Source: JAGVPT01 sp964439265
GTDB lineage: Bacteria; Bacteroidota; Ignavibacteria; UBA10030; UBA8401
DNA: 64,000 bases
Direction of reading: 5' to 3'
Assembly (NCBI GenBank): GCA_964439265.1
Contig: CAYTOA010000001.1
Location: forward strand, 186,001-250,000
Made by a program: the position numbers and the translations under genes. Shown here one piece after another: positions 34,521 through 43,054 of the stretch; positions within the stretch are counted from its first letter, which is position 1, and the number at the start of each line of letters is the position of its first letter. The notes below the pieces were generated by a model that saw only the letters and a list, made by a program, of their open reading frames with translations, made no database searches and was not told the DNA's origin.

Positions 34521-37157
34521 ATGAAATCACCTGCATTACGTTCGATTCAATGGGTGCGTCTGATCGTGGTATCGCTTGCAATCGTTTATGGAGCCTCTAC
34601 ACTTTTATACAGCGTTTTCTGGATGGTAGACGCACGGGCAAAATCCCTGCTTCCCGCCGTTGAACTTGGTTTTGATACTGACTTTCTCAAAACTAAAGGG
34701 GTCCAGAATGTAAAAGGCGTTTATCGGGGAAGTCCGGCAGAAGCGGCCGGATTGCTCAGCGGCGATGAGATCTTCGCCTTCAATGGCCAACCCATTATCA
34801 ACGAAAGCTATCTTAACACAGTGTGGAATCAACACCAGCCGGGAGACTCCATCGATTTGAGCGTCTACCGTTCGGGGGTTAAGTCCCCCCTTCATGTTAC
34901 AGCAGTTTTTCGTGTGAGGCAGTCGGCAAAGAGCGAAGGAAGTTTGGAGCACCTAGCCGGCGAAGTTATCTCGTCATTTCCGATTCCGTTCGTTGTTGTC
35001 GGCCTGATTGTCTTGTTCCTCCGTGTCGAAAATCCGGTGGTATGGCTCTTAGCTTTGATGTGCGGAAGCTTCATTGCGTCACCTTCACTTACAAATAACC
35101 TAGCTGTAGCTCCGTCACTACGTCCATTTGTCATGGGGTACAAAGCGATTTTCAGCAGCGTACTTGCTCCGCTTTTCTATTTCTTCTTCGCAGTTTTTCC
35201 CGTCCGGGCTCCGATCGATCGCCGTATCCCCTGGCTGAAATGGACGTCGCTCATCGTTGGGATGTCTTTTGCGGTATCCGGTTTTCAGACCGGCCAGACG
35301 TTTCTTCCGCCGCCGTTTCACGCTATCGCGGGAAATGTTTTGTCGGGGAAGATTACCTTTGTTGTCTTGATAATCCTTTTCGTATTAGGAATGCTTTCAT
35401 TGGGCATGAATTTTGCTCAGGGGCACGATCCGGAGGTGCGGAGAAAAATTCGTGTTATTTTTTGGGGCTCGGTGTTTGGCATCATTCCAACTCTGCTCCG
35501 AGCCGGTGCGGAGAATTTTTTTGGATTTCAAACGGGTATTTTTCTTGCCACCGTACTTGTCTTGCTTCTCTTTCTCTTCCCCCTCTCGTTTGCGTACGCC
35601 GTGGTCAAGCACCGCGTTCTTGAGATTCCCGTTCTGCTGAAAAGAAGCGCGAGGTACCTCCTGGTCCAGCGCGGCTTCACTTTTCTTCTTTCTATTGTGA
35701 GCATCGGGTTTATTCTCCTGTTTGCATTCTCGCTGTCGACGTATCTGCAGTCATCGACTCAGCTCGGCCCGGCGTCTGCGATCGTTCTCGGTTCCGTGTT
35801 CGGCACGGTGCTTCTGTGGGGAGGGACTTCCGTTCACAGGCAGGTGAGCGGCAGAATTGATCGCGCATTTTTTCGCAGCGCCTACGATGCTCGCATTATT
35901 TTGGAAAATCTTGCGGAAGAATCTGCCGCTGCAATGGATCGCCGCGAACTGGCTGATTTGCTGGAGCAACATCTTATGCAGGCGCTTCATGCGGAATCGC
36001 TCGTCATTTATCTTCGAATCGCCGGAGGTTCGCTCGAAGCCGTGTCCGGTAATGTACCGAAAGAAATCCAATCACTCCCTGCAGAGCTTCCGCCGCTGGC
36101 CGGGTTGTCCGGGCATGGCCGGATTTCAGCGTCCGCCGGGACGCAAGCAAGCAGTATCCCGGGTGTTCCGGTACTGGCTCCGCTTCACCCCGAATGCATC
36201 ATCCCAATGACAGGGCGGGGAGGACGCCTGGCAGGCTTGATTGTTTTGGGTTCTCGACTTTCAGAAGAGCCGTATTCAAGTGAAGATCTGCGGATGTTGA
36301 CATCCGTTGCGACCCAGGCTGCTGCTGCTCTCGAGAACATTTCGATGGCGGAAGAAATTGCCGAACGGATAGCAACTGAGCAGAGGGTTGTACGTGAGAT
36401 GGAAATCTCGCGGCGTGTGCTTGAAGCCGACAACGTGCGCAAAACAAAGGAACTCGAGGAAGCTCGTACCTTGCAGTTGTCGATGCTCCCCGGGACCGTG
36501 CCTGCCGTCCCGGGACTTGAGATCGCAGTCTACATGAAAACTGCGACAGAGGTCGGAGGCGATTATTACGATTTTGCTGTAGGCACCGACGGAACTCTTA
36601 CAGTCGCGCTCGGCGATGCAACGGGCCACGGCGCAAAAGCAGGGACCATGGTTGTTGCTGCAAAAAGTTTGTTCAACGGTTTTTCGCAGACTCCGAACCT
36701 TTTGGAAATTTTCGAAAAATTAACCGACAGCATCAAGCGGCTGAATATGAGGTCGATGTTCATGTCCATGCTCCTGCTGCGCGTAAAAGAAAGAACGGTC
36801 GTGGTGACGTCCGCGGGAATGCCCTCTCCGTTGATCTATAGAAAGGCGACTCACACCGTCGAAGAAGTGACGCTCAAAGGAATGCCGCTCGGTGCGTTTC
36901 TCGACTTTCCGTACGAAGAAAGAAAAGTTGACCTTGCAACGGGGGATTCGATAGTTCTGATGAGCGACGGCTTTCCGGAGTTGTTTAACGATAAACAGGA
37001 AACGTTCGGCTACTCTCGAGTTAAAGAACTTATCGCTGAAGCAGGAAACAAGACGCCGCAAGAGATGATTGAGTATTTTTCAAAAACAGGAGAGCAATGG
37101 GCGAACGGGAGGCCCCAGGACGATGACATCACGTTTGTCGTCATGAGAATTATGTAG
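34521..37157 (+). CDS. Membrane PDZ-GAF-SpoIIE (PP2C-type) phosphatase
   Basis: This is a regulatory Ser/Thr phosphatase of about 878 residues. Order: one membrane helix (about 10-32), PDZ domain (about 45-130, VYRGSPAEAAGLLSGDEIFA), a block of seven or more helices (about 145-420), GAF (about 450-605), a coiled-coil linker (about 610-655), and a SpoIIE/RsbU-type domain (about 660-878). The last contains TEVGGDYYDF, GDATGHGAKAG, SAGMPSPLIYR and GRPQDDDITFVVMR, which keep the metal-binding aspartates. Such enzymes usually dephosphorylate anti-sigma-factor antagonists. The start is ATG 34521 or GTG 34515, after GAAAGG. It lies 30 bases after the GMC gene and is probably co-transcribed. Confidence 0.9.
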   Translation: MKSPALRSIQWVRLIVVSLAIVYGASTLLYSVFWMVDARAKSLLPAVELGFDTDFLKTKGVQNVKGVYRGSPAEAAGLLSGDEIFAFNGQPIINESYLNTVWNQHQPGDSIDLSVYRSGVKSPLHVTAVFRVRQSAKSEGSLEHLAGEVISSFPIPFVVVGLIVLFLRVENPVVWLLALMCGSFIASPSLTNNLAVAPSLRPFVMGYKAIFSSVLAPLFYFFFAVFPVRAPIDRRIPWLKWTSLIVGMSFAVSGFQTGQTFLPPPFHAIAGNVLSGKITFVVLIILFVLGMLSLGMNFAQGHDPEVRRKIRVIFWGSVFGIIPTLLRAGAENFFGFQTGIFLATVLVLLLFLFPLSFAYAVVKHRVLEIPVLLKRSARYLLVQRGFTFLLSIVSIGFILLFAFSLSTYLQSSTQLGPASAIVLGSVFGTVLLWGGTSVHRQVSGRIDRAFFRSAYDARIILENLAEESAAAMDRRELADLLEQHLMQALHAESLVIYLRIAGGSLEAVSGNVPKEIQSLPAELPPLAGLSGHGRISASAGTQASSIPGVPVLAPLHPECIIPMTGRGGRLAGLIVLGSRLSEEPYSSEDLRMLTSVATQAAAALENISMAEEIAERIATEQRVVREMEISRRVLEADNVRKTKELEEARTLQLSMLPGTVPAVPGLEIAVYMKTATEVGGDYYDFAVGTDGTLTVALGDATGHGAKAGTMVVAAKSLFNGFSQTPNLLEIFEKLTDSIKRLNMRSMFMSMLLLRVKERTVVVTSAGMPSPLIYRKATHTVEEVTLKGMPLGAFLDFPYEERKVDLATGDSIVLMSDGFPELFNDKQETFGYSRVKELIAEAGNKTPQEMIEYFSKTGEQWANGRPQDDDITFVVMRIM

Positions 37158-37460
37158 GGCGCATCGAAAACACCGAAGACGTATGGTGCTTTTCCCCGCC
37201 CTGAACTTCCATATGATACAGCGCACATCTATCATTCCATTGAAACTTTTTTAGAACTGTACCTGTTGATAAAATTACCATTGCCGTGGTAATTTGGTGG
37301 TCTTATTTTCCCCTTTGATATTCTCATGGACACAAAAATATATTGTGGCGGGAGTATGTGGTTTCCGTTTTTCCTCATGACTCTGACCTTGATAGAAAAG
37401 ATCTTTTAGTTTTCCTAACAAACTAATTCCATAAATATAAACAAACGTGAAGGTGGGTCT
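37158..37460. other. 303-base leader of the CHRD gene
   Basis: No gene seen. The stretch holds the 9-bp perfect inverted repeat at 37272-37295 and AT-rich sequence up to the ribosome site (GAAGGTGGG) of the CHRD gene. A promoter is expected here, but I cannot pick one reliably. Confidence 0.55.
37272..37295. promoter_or_regulatory. Perfect inverted repeat, possible operator
   Basis: AAATTACCA and TGGTAATTT (9 bp, perfect) flank TTGCCG. No T-run follows, so an operator or mRNA hairpin fits better than a terminator. It lies 166 bases before the CHRD gene. Confidence 0.4.
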
Positions 37461-39341
37461 ATGAAGAGATTTCTACTCGTGTCACTGCTCGCACTATCGA
37501 CCATGGGCTCTGCGGCCTATGGGCAGATATTCTTCAAAGCGAAGATGGATAGTGCTCAAGAGATTCCTGCGCCGGCAGGCCTCGTTCCAGGTCACGGAAC
37601 TGGTGTATTTGTCCTGAATTCTAACGCAACACAATTATACTACAATATCACCGTCGATGGAATGAGCGGACCTCTTTCAGCAGGACATTTTCACAATGCC
37701 GCAGCCGGAGTTGGCGGAGGCGTTGTCAAGACTCTCAGCTTTGTGAACAACCATGCTGTGGGTGTATGGTCGTCGACAGACGCGACCCAGCCTCTCACAG
37801 ACTCTCTTCTCAGCGAGCTGCTCGACGGTCGCTTATACATTAACGTTCACACTACCGCAAATCCAGGCGGAGAAATACGCGGCCAAGTCTTGTTGAAATC
37901 AGGCGTAGGATTCACTGCCATGATGGACAGCGCTCAAGAAATTCCTGCGCCTGTCGGATCTGTACCGGGCACCGGTACGGTATGGGTGACTCTTGGCACT
38001 AACGGTCAAATCACGTACGGTGGAACCGTTGCCGGACTGAGCGGCGGAATCAACGCTGCCCATTTCCACGCCGCAGCTGCCGGAGTCGCAGGAGGAGTTG
38101 TCAAAGGTGTTTCGTTTGTGGGCACGACAGTCTCGGGTACCTGGACAACGAGCGATGCCGCACAGCCCCTCACGGATGCCCTATTGCGAGACCTGGTCAA
38201 AGGAAAGTTATACTTCAACGTTCATACCGCGGCCAATCCCGGTGGCGAAATTCGAGGTCAGGTTCTCGTGAACAACGGGTCGAGCGCGTTTGCGAACATG
38301 GATAGCATTCAAGAAATTCCGGCACCTGCTGGGCAGGTTCCCGGAAAAGGAACCGGGTCCTTCTGGCTCAATTCTGCAGGCACAGCTCTAAACTACAGTG
38401 TTACCGTGAACGGATTGAGCGGACCTTTGTTAGCGGGACATTTTCACGACGCGGCGGCAGGGACTGCGGGCGGAGTCGTCAAAACGCTCTCTTTCGTTAA
38501 TAGCACTGCAACGGGCACGTGGTCAAGCACCGATGCATCTCAGCCATTTTCGGATTCCATGTTGACTGAATTTCTCGACGGAAGACTGTACGTCAATGTC
38601 CATACGAGCGCGAATCCAGGCGGAGAAATTCGCGGCCAAGTAATGCGCTCAACAGATATTGGCTTCTCCGCGGATATGGATAGTGTTCAAGAGATTCCAG
38701 CCCCTGCCGGGCTTGTTCCTGGAAAAGGAACATTCTCGGTCGGATTATTAACGGATGGATCTATTTCGTTTGAAGGGACAGTGACTGGATTGAGCGGACC
38801 TCTAACAGCGGGTCATTTTCACGAGGCCCAGCCTGGAGTAGCCGGTGGAGTTGTCAAGACCATCACATTTGCGAACGACACGGCGAACGGCGAATGGACG
38901 ACCGGCGATGCAACGCAACCGTTGACCGATGCGCTTATTCGGGACCTCGTCGCAGGAAAGTTGTATGTCAACGTTCACACTACGGCAAACCCCGGCGGTG
39001 AAATACGAGGACAGGTCGCAAACTCCGGCGATGTCGTTACGAGTGTCATTGAGCAGATCTCGAAACAGACGCCGGCTTCGTTCCAGCTTGACCAGAATTA
39101 TCCGAATCCTTTCAACCCGTCAACCACGATCTCATTCGCTCTCCAAACCAGCGGGCGGGTTTCACTAAGGATCTACAACATTCTTGGACAGCAGGTTGCT
39201 GCTCTGTTTGACGGGGTAAAATCTGCAGGAGTGTACAAAGTGACCTTTGATGCAAGCGCTCTATCTTCGGGAGTGTACTTTTACCGTCTTACAACAAGTG
39301 CGGGAATTTCAGAATCGAAGAAGATGGTGTTATTGAAATAG
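37461..39341 (+). CDS. Secreted four-CHRD-domain protein with type IX sorting domain
   Basis: A 626-residue exported protein. A signal peptide (about 1-22, LLVSLLALSTMGSAAYG) is followed by four CHRD domains, each opening with a DSxQEIPAP motif (about residues 30, 156, 281 and 407) and closing with NVHT-ANPGGEIRGQV. It ends in a type IX secretion C-terminal sorting domain (about 545-626) with NYPNPFNPSTTI and a final SKKMVLLK. The CTD sends the protein through the T9SS for release or attachment at the cell surface. CHRD domains (from chordin) have an immunoglobulin-like fold with unclear bacterial role. The gene is monocistronic, between a long leader and a strong terminator. Confidence 0.93.
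   Translation: MKRFLLVSLLALSTMGSAAYGQIFFKAKMDSAQEIPAPAGLVPGHGTGVFVLNSNATQLYYNITVDGMSGPLSAGHFHNAAAGVGGGVVKTLSFVNNHAVGVWSSTDATQPLTDSLLSELLDGRLYINVHTTANPGGEIRGQVLLKSGVGFTAMMDSAQEIPAPVGSVPGTGTVWVTLGTNGQITYGGTVAGLSGGINAAHFHAAAAGVAGGVVKGVSFVGTTVSGTWTTSDAAQPLTDALLRDLVKGKLYFNVHTAANPGGEIRGQVLVNNGSSAFANMDSIQEIPAPAGQVPGKGTGSFWLNSAGTALNYSVTVNGLSGPLLAGHFHDAAAGTAGGVVKTLSFVNSTATGTWSSTDASQPFSDSMLTEFLDGRLYVNVHTSANPGGEIRGQVMRSTDIGFSADMDSVQEIPAPAGLVPGKGTFSVGLLTDGSISFEGTVTGLSGPLTAGHFHEAQPGVAGGVVKTITFANDTANGEWTTGDATQPLTDALIRDLVAGKLYVNVHTTANPGGEIRGQVANSGDVVTSVIEQISKQTPASFQLDQNYPNPFNPSTTISFALQTSGRVSLRIYNILGQQVAALFDGVKSAGVYKVTFDASALSSGVYFYRLTTSAGISESKKMVLLK
37545..39020 (+). repeat. Four tandem CHRD-coding units
   Basis: Units begin at about 37545, 37923, 38298 and 38676, giving periods of 378, 375 and 378 bases. 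Units 1 and 3 resemble each other (SSTDATQP, LLDGRLY type), as do units 2 and 4 (TDALLRDLV-GKLY type). Confidence 0.85.
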
Positions 39342-39365
39342 TAATCTGTGCTCGATCGTTCAAAC

Positions 39366-39401
39366 AAAAAAGGCTTCGGAATATCTCCGAAGCCTTTTTT
39401 T
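39366..39401. terminator. Strong bidirectional intrinsic terminator
   Basis: A perfect 15-bp stem, AAAAAAGGCTTCGGA with loop ATATC and TCCGAAGCCTTTTTT, lies between the ends of the CHRD gene (plus) and the cytochrome gene (minus). The A-tract and T-tract let it work in both directions. Confidence 0.92.
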
Positions 39402-39408
39402 GTTGGCC

Positions 39409-39798
39409 TCAATTTTTCTTTGCTCCCTGGTCGATCCATTTCTTAATAATCTCGATCTCTTCATCCGTCAGTTTTTTCTTCGTCATCAACGGCATCTGTT
39501 CCCCGAACGGAGGGGAAGGCTTAAGTTTCTGCACGATGATGCTTTCATCTCCTTTTTTGGGAATGATCGGCGATCCGTGTTTTCCTCCCTTCATGATATC
39601 GGGAAGCGTCTCCATGAACAACTCGCTCGGATTCTCACTGTCCGATGCGTGGCATGGCATGCAGCGTTTTTTGATTAGCGGGAAGACGTCGTTCGAAAAC
39701 GAGACAGGCTTATTTTTCCCTCGCGAATTTTCTTGAGCATCCAGCAAAGAAAGACCGCCGATGAGCATCGCGAGTACCACTGATACGTACAACTTCAT
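39409..39798 (-). CDS. Small exported c-type cytochrome-like protein
   Basis: This 129-residue protein has a signal peptide (1 to about 21, VVLAMLIGGLSLLDAQ) and one haem-binding CxxCH (CMPCH, 46-50). The tail MPLMTKKKLTDEEIEIIKKW has the methionine and helix typical of small cytochrome c domains, including those found in planctomycete-type proteins. It should carry covalent haem in the periplasm. A strong AGAGGAGG lies before the ATG. It is the last gene of a minus-strand trio with a second haem-motif protein and a haem-barrel outer-membrane protein. Confidence 0.87.
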   Translation of the reverse strand: MKLYVSVVLAMLIGGLSLLDAQENSRGKNKPVSFSNDVFPLIKKRCMPCHASDSENPSELFMETLPDIMKGGKHGSPIIPKKGDESIIVQKLKPSPPFGEQMPLMTKKKLTDEEIEIIKKWIDQGAKKN

Positions 39799-39831
39799 TC
39801 TGAAAAACCTCCTCTTTTGTTCAATGAGAAA

Positions 39832-40512
39832 TTAATTATTAATGGCCCCCTGAACAATCCAGGTGCCGATTGTTACGATCATCGAGTCGGGCAGGCCGGT
39901 TGCAACATATTGACCCTTCTGCGGCATACGCAGGTTGTACAAGTTGTTTGTCCCCCGAATCATTTTCATTAGCCCGCTTGTGGTTGAATCGAACGGTATA
40001 ACAACGCTCGTGCCGTAAGAAAATCCTCCTTTGCGCAATCCTGCATATGTGGACGGGTCGAAATTTGCAATGGGAGAGCTTCCGCTGTGGCATCCGGACA
40101 CTGCGCAATTGGCCAGCAAAATAGGGAGAACCTTTGCGCTGAACGAGACAGTTGTATCTGCTGCTGCCGTCGTTCTAAACTGTACCCCGTTACTTTCCTT
40201 CCCGTTCACCGAAATGGACAGAGTGCCAGTAACGGCCCCGACCGGGACTTTGGCGATAATTAACGTATCACTCCATACTGGGATTACGGTAGCAGCGATT
40301 CCTTGTCCAAATAAAACATTGCTTGATCCCTGAGTATCACCAAAATGACTTCCACTGATCCTTACGGTATCACCGACCGCAGCCGAATCCGGCCGAATGG
40401 CTGTGATTGTGGGAGCGAGTGACGGCGAAACATTGCTTCCCATGTCTGTGCAGCCGTCGATGCTTGCGCAGACCATGACAATGAATACCTCCACGAAGGC
40501 AACATTCTTCAT
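39832..40512 (-). CDS. Exported IPT/TIG-domain protein with an unusual C-x4-CH haem-like motif
   Basis: This 226-residue protein has an N-terminal export signal, possibly lipidated at a Cys near 21 (the lipobox is imperfect). An IPT/TIG immunoglobulin-like domain follows (about 34-112, PTITAIRPDSAAVGDTVRIS). The C-terminal cytochrome-like segment has C136-x4-C141-H142 (NCAVSGCHSG) instead of CxxCH, and a later MPQKGQYV. C-x4-CH haem sites are known but uncommon. The segment's layout matches small cytochromes, so haem binding is plausible. It sits between two other haem-motif genes on the same strand. Confidence 0.82.
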   Translation of the reverse strand: MKNVAFVEVFIVMVCASIDGCTDMGSNVSPSLAPTITAIRPDSAAVGDTVRISGSHFGDTQGSSNVLFGQGIAATVIPVWSDTLIIAKVPVGAVTGTLSISVNGKESNGVQFRTTAAADTTVSFSAKVLPILLANCAVSGCHSGSSPIANFDPSTYAGLRKGGFSYGTSVVIPFDSTTSGLMKMIRGTNNLYNLRMPQKGQYVATGLPDSMIVTIGTWIVQGAINN

Positions 40513-40533
40513 ACTGAATCGATCTCCAAATGG

Positions 40534-41721
40534 TTATAGGAAGAAATGGAACATTAAATCAAACTCGTCGTTGTTTATTTCCGTGGGCTGTTCCATGTTA
40601 AATCGGTACAATGGACGAACTTCGACGCCGCTCATCAGGAAAAACTCCGCGCCGACGTTGAGTCTTGCTTCAGACCCCGTTTTAAGATTCTTGTCGGGAT
40701 CGTAATAATCATACCCGAGTTTCAGATCGATGCCGTTGACGAGTACATAGTTTAGTTCGGTGTAGGTCATCAACCCGGTAGTAAGGACACCGGCGACGGG
40801 TGTTTGGATGTAATCGAATTCGCCGTTCAAGGTCAACGACTTCAGAACCGTGATTGAGCCGAATCCGCCGTAGAACGTTGCTTTTTCAGTCGGGTCCGGG
40901 TTGGGATCGTTGTAGAATGACCCTCCGACATTGATGTTGATATGTTCGGTCTGAATGGTGGCATCTCCGCGGACAGAAATGGTTTTGAATTTCGTCGCGC
41001 CGGTTCCGTTCAGCCCGGCGTACGGTGCTCCGTTGAACATTCCTACTTGCAGTGAAAAGATGCTCGGCGAAATTCCCGCTTCGATCCCTGTTTGCTCTGA
41101 CCGCTCTCCAAACACCAGTCCCTGCCGGTACAAAGAAAGAGCAGGGTTGAGCGGGAAGTAGGGTCCGCCGCGGATAAATGTCGTGTGGTCGTCGACCTTC
41201 GTACCGTACGATGGGATAAATTGGCCGGCTTTAAGATAACCGTCCAACGGCAGGACTTTCGCCAGCCCGAAGACTTCGAAACCGGTATACAATCCTTTGT
41301 CAACATAAAGAAGGAATTGCCGATTTATGCGGAAGTTCAGGTAAAGATCTCCCTGCATTTGAAAAAGGCTCGACGTTTTATTGTTGGCTTCATAAAAATA
41401 TAATGTGCGGAAGTCCGCGCCGTACGAAAGATTCGGCGTGATGGCGGTGGAGAAATCATCGATGTTCGTGATGTCTTCTTTCGACATGGTCACTTTGCCG
41501 TCGTCGGCGGTGTCGACGACATTCTTGTAGGTTCTGACCGGAAGCTCTTCTCGCCCGTACGTGGAACCAAAAGTATTCCTCATCCCTTTGCCGGTCGGGT
41601 TTACGTGACACGCAGCGCACTTCACGCCGACCCGGCTTGCGAATTTTGGAAGGGCAGACAGTTCGGTTGCCCCTGTAAGCATTATGAACGCTGCGACAAA
41701 CAGTACGGCTGCTTTATTCAT
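40534..41721 (-). CDS. Fused monohaem-beta-barrel outer-membrane protein (Cyc2-like layout)
   Basis: This 395-residue protein has a signal peptide (1 to about 23), then at once a haem motif C35-A-A-C-H39 in the context PKFASRVGVKCAACH, and then about 330 residues of alternating strands ending in FHFFL, a terminal aromatic typical of outer-membrane barrels. The plan (a short haem domain fused to a porin) is that of Cyc2, an iron-oxidising outer-membrane cytochrome. However, similar PxFA-x-CxxCH barrels occur in many bacteria without proven iron oxidation. GAGGAAAAA precedes the ATG. With the two haem genes downstream it may carry electrons across the outer membrane. Confidence 0.83.
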   Translation of the reverse strand: MNKAAVLFVAAFIMLTGATELSALPKFASRVGVKCAACHVNPTGKGMRNTFGSTYGREELPVRTYKNVVDTADDGKVTMSKEDITNIDDFSTAITPNLSYGADFRTLYFYEANNKTSSLFQMQGDLYLNFRINRQFLLYVDKGLYTGFEVFGLAKVLPLDGYLKAGQFIPSYGTKVDDHTTFIRGGPYFPLNPALSLYRQGLVFGERSEQTGIEAGISPSIFSLQVGMFNGAPYAGLNGTGATKFKTISVRGDATIQTEHININVGGSFYNDPNPDPTEKATFYGGFGSITVLKSLTLNGEFDYIQTPVAGVLTTGLMTYTELNYVLVNGIDLKLGYDYYDPDKNLKTGSEARLNVGAEFFLMSGVEVRPLYRFNMEQPTEINNDEFDLMFHFFL

Positions 41722-41780
41722 TTTTTCCTCATTGCTGTTCGACGTGGTATGAAAATAGCGTACGCCAATGTAAGAATAAA

Positions 41781-41795
41781 TTGATCTTGATTCAA
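41781..41795. promoter_or_regulatory. FNR/CRP-like half-palindrome
   Basis: TTGAT-CTTG-ATTCAA lies upstream of the minus-strand haem-barrel gene. It resembles the TTGAT-N4-ATCAA site of FNR/CRP regulators with one extra base. Suggestive only. Confidence 0.25.
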
Positions 41796-41829
41796 AAAAT
41801 ATATTTTTGGATGTAACTGGAGTGATAAA

Positions 41830-42927
41830 TTAAGAAGAAAATCTCTTACGTCGGTTCTTGATGTAATCGACGAAGATAAACTGTCCCAGATTGTTCAGTG
41901 ATGAATAATATGCACGCCCGTGGTTGGCCTTCGTCAGTTCTTCCACAAAATTGATGAGATAAGGGTCGCGTGCTACCATGAACGTGCTGATCGTGATCTT
42001 CTCCCGCCTGCATGCGACTGCCTCATCCAGGGTCTTATTAACGATTTTCGGGTCGAGACCGAATGAATTTTTGTACAGTCTCCCGGCATCGTCGAACATC
42101 GCAGAGGGCTTGCCGTCCGTGATCATGAAAATTTGCTTGTTCACGTTGCCGCACCGGCGTAGGAGATTCCGGGCGAGCTGCAGTCCGGCGCGCGTGTTCG
42201 TGTGGTACGGGCCGACGTTCAAAAAGGGGAGCTCGTTAATGCTCACCAGCTTTGCATCATCGCCGAACACGACAAGAGCGATATAGTCGCGCGGGAACTT
42301 CGTCATGATCAATTCACTCAATGCAAGCCCGACCTGTTTTGCGGGAGTGATGCGGTCTTCGCCGTAGAGGATCATGCTGTGGCTGATGTCGAGCATCAAC
42401 ACCGTGGCGCACGTCGAAAGATTCTCCGTGTCGTACACTTCCAGGTCGTCTTCGATCAGGTTGAAATTCTCGATGCCGTCCCGTTTAAAGGCGTTCGTCA
42501 TGGTCGAGGTCAGGTCGATGTTCGTCGGCATATCCCCGAATACCCATTTTTTTGTCTCGCTCAGGCGTTCAACACCAGCGCCGGTGTGAGGCGTTTCGTG
42601 GGATCCCATCGGCGTTTTCTTCAAGGATGAGAATATTTCCCGCAGTGCATCCTGGCGAATTTTTTGGACTCCCTTGGTCGTCAAGACCGGCGTGTTGTTC
42701 ACCTCCTCGATGATCCCCATCTCCTTCAGCTTCTGGATGAGATCTTCCATCGATAAATTCTCGTCGAAGATGCCGTATTCCTCCGCCAGCTGGCGCAGCC
42801 ACTCCATCGCCTCCTCCACATCGCCGCTCGTCTGGACCAATAAATGGCTGAAAAGCTGCATGAGGCTTTGAAGACGCTGCTCATCGGTCTTCGACTCGGG
42901 AGTCCATTTAGTGTAAACAAAACGCAT
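41830..42927 (-). CDS. VWA-domain protein, partner of MoxR-type ATPase
   Basis: This 365-residue cytosolic protein has a helical N-terminal half (about 1-150) and a C-terminal von Willebrand factor A domain (about 172-355). The MIDAS metal site begins at D180-I-S-H-S (MLDISHSM), continued by THTNTRAG-type and MITDGKPS segments. VWA proteins encoded next to MoxR/BchI-like AAA+ ATPases act with them in metal insertion or complex remodelling. The ATPase gene lies just upstream on the same strand, separated by a 121-base repeat-rich gap. No export signal. The ribosome site is weak. Confidence 0.88.
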   Translation of the reverse strand: MRFVYTKWTPESKTDEQRLQSLMQLFSHLLVQTSGDVEEAMEWLRQLAEEYGIFDENLSMEDLIQKLKEMGIIEEVNNTPVLTTKGVQKIRQDALREIFSSLKKTPMGSHETPHTGAGVERLSETKKWVFGDMPTNIDLTSTMTNAFKRDGIENFNLIEDDLEVYDTENLSTCATVLMLDISHSMILYGEDRITPAKQVGLALSELIMTKFPRDYIALVVFGDDAKLVSINELPFLNVGPYHTNTRAGLQLARNLLRRCGNVNKQIFMITDGKPSAMFDDAGRLYKNSFGLDPKIVNKTLDEAVACRREKITISTFMVARDPYLINFVEELTKANHGRAYYSSLNNLGQFIFVDYIKNRRKRFSS

Positions 42928-42947
42928 GAGAGCAATTAAGAATTATG

Positions 42948-43054
42948 AATTAATAATTAAGAATTTGAGAAGTTCTGTTCCTGCTATATCTGAATACCTT
43001 TAATCCTTCACTTTTGTCGTCTTGCTTTTAATTCTTCATTCTTAATTATTAATT
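42948..43054. repeat. AT-rich inverted-repeat element overlapping a stop codon
   Basis: AATTAATAATTAAGAAT (42948-42964) is repeated as a perfect inverted copy at 43038-43054, 73 bases away. The right arm includes the stop and last codons of the ATPase gene. The low-complexity pattern is typical of dispersed repeats. Confidence 0.65.
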
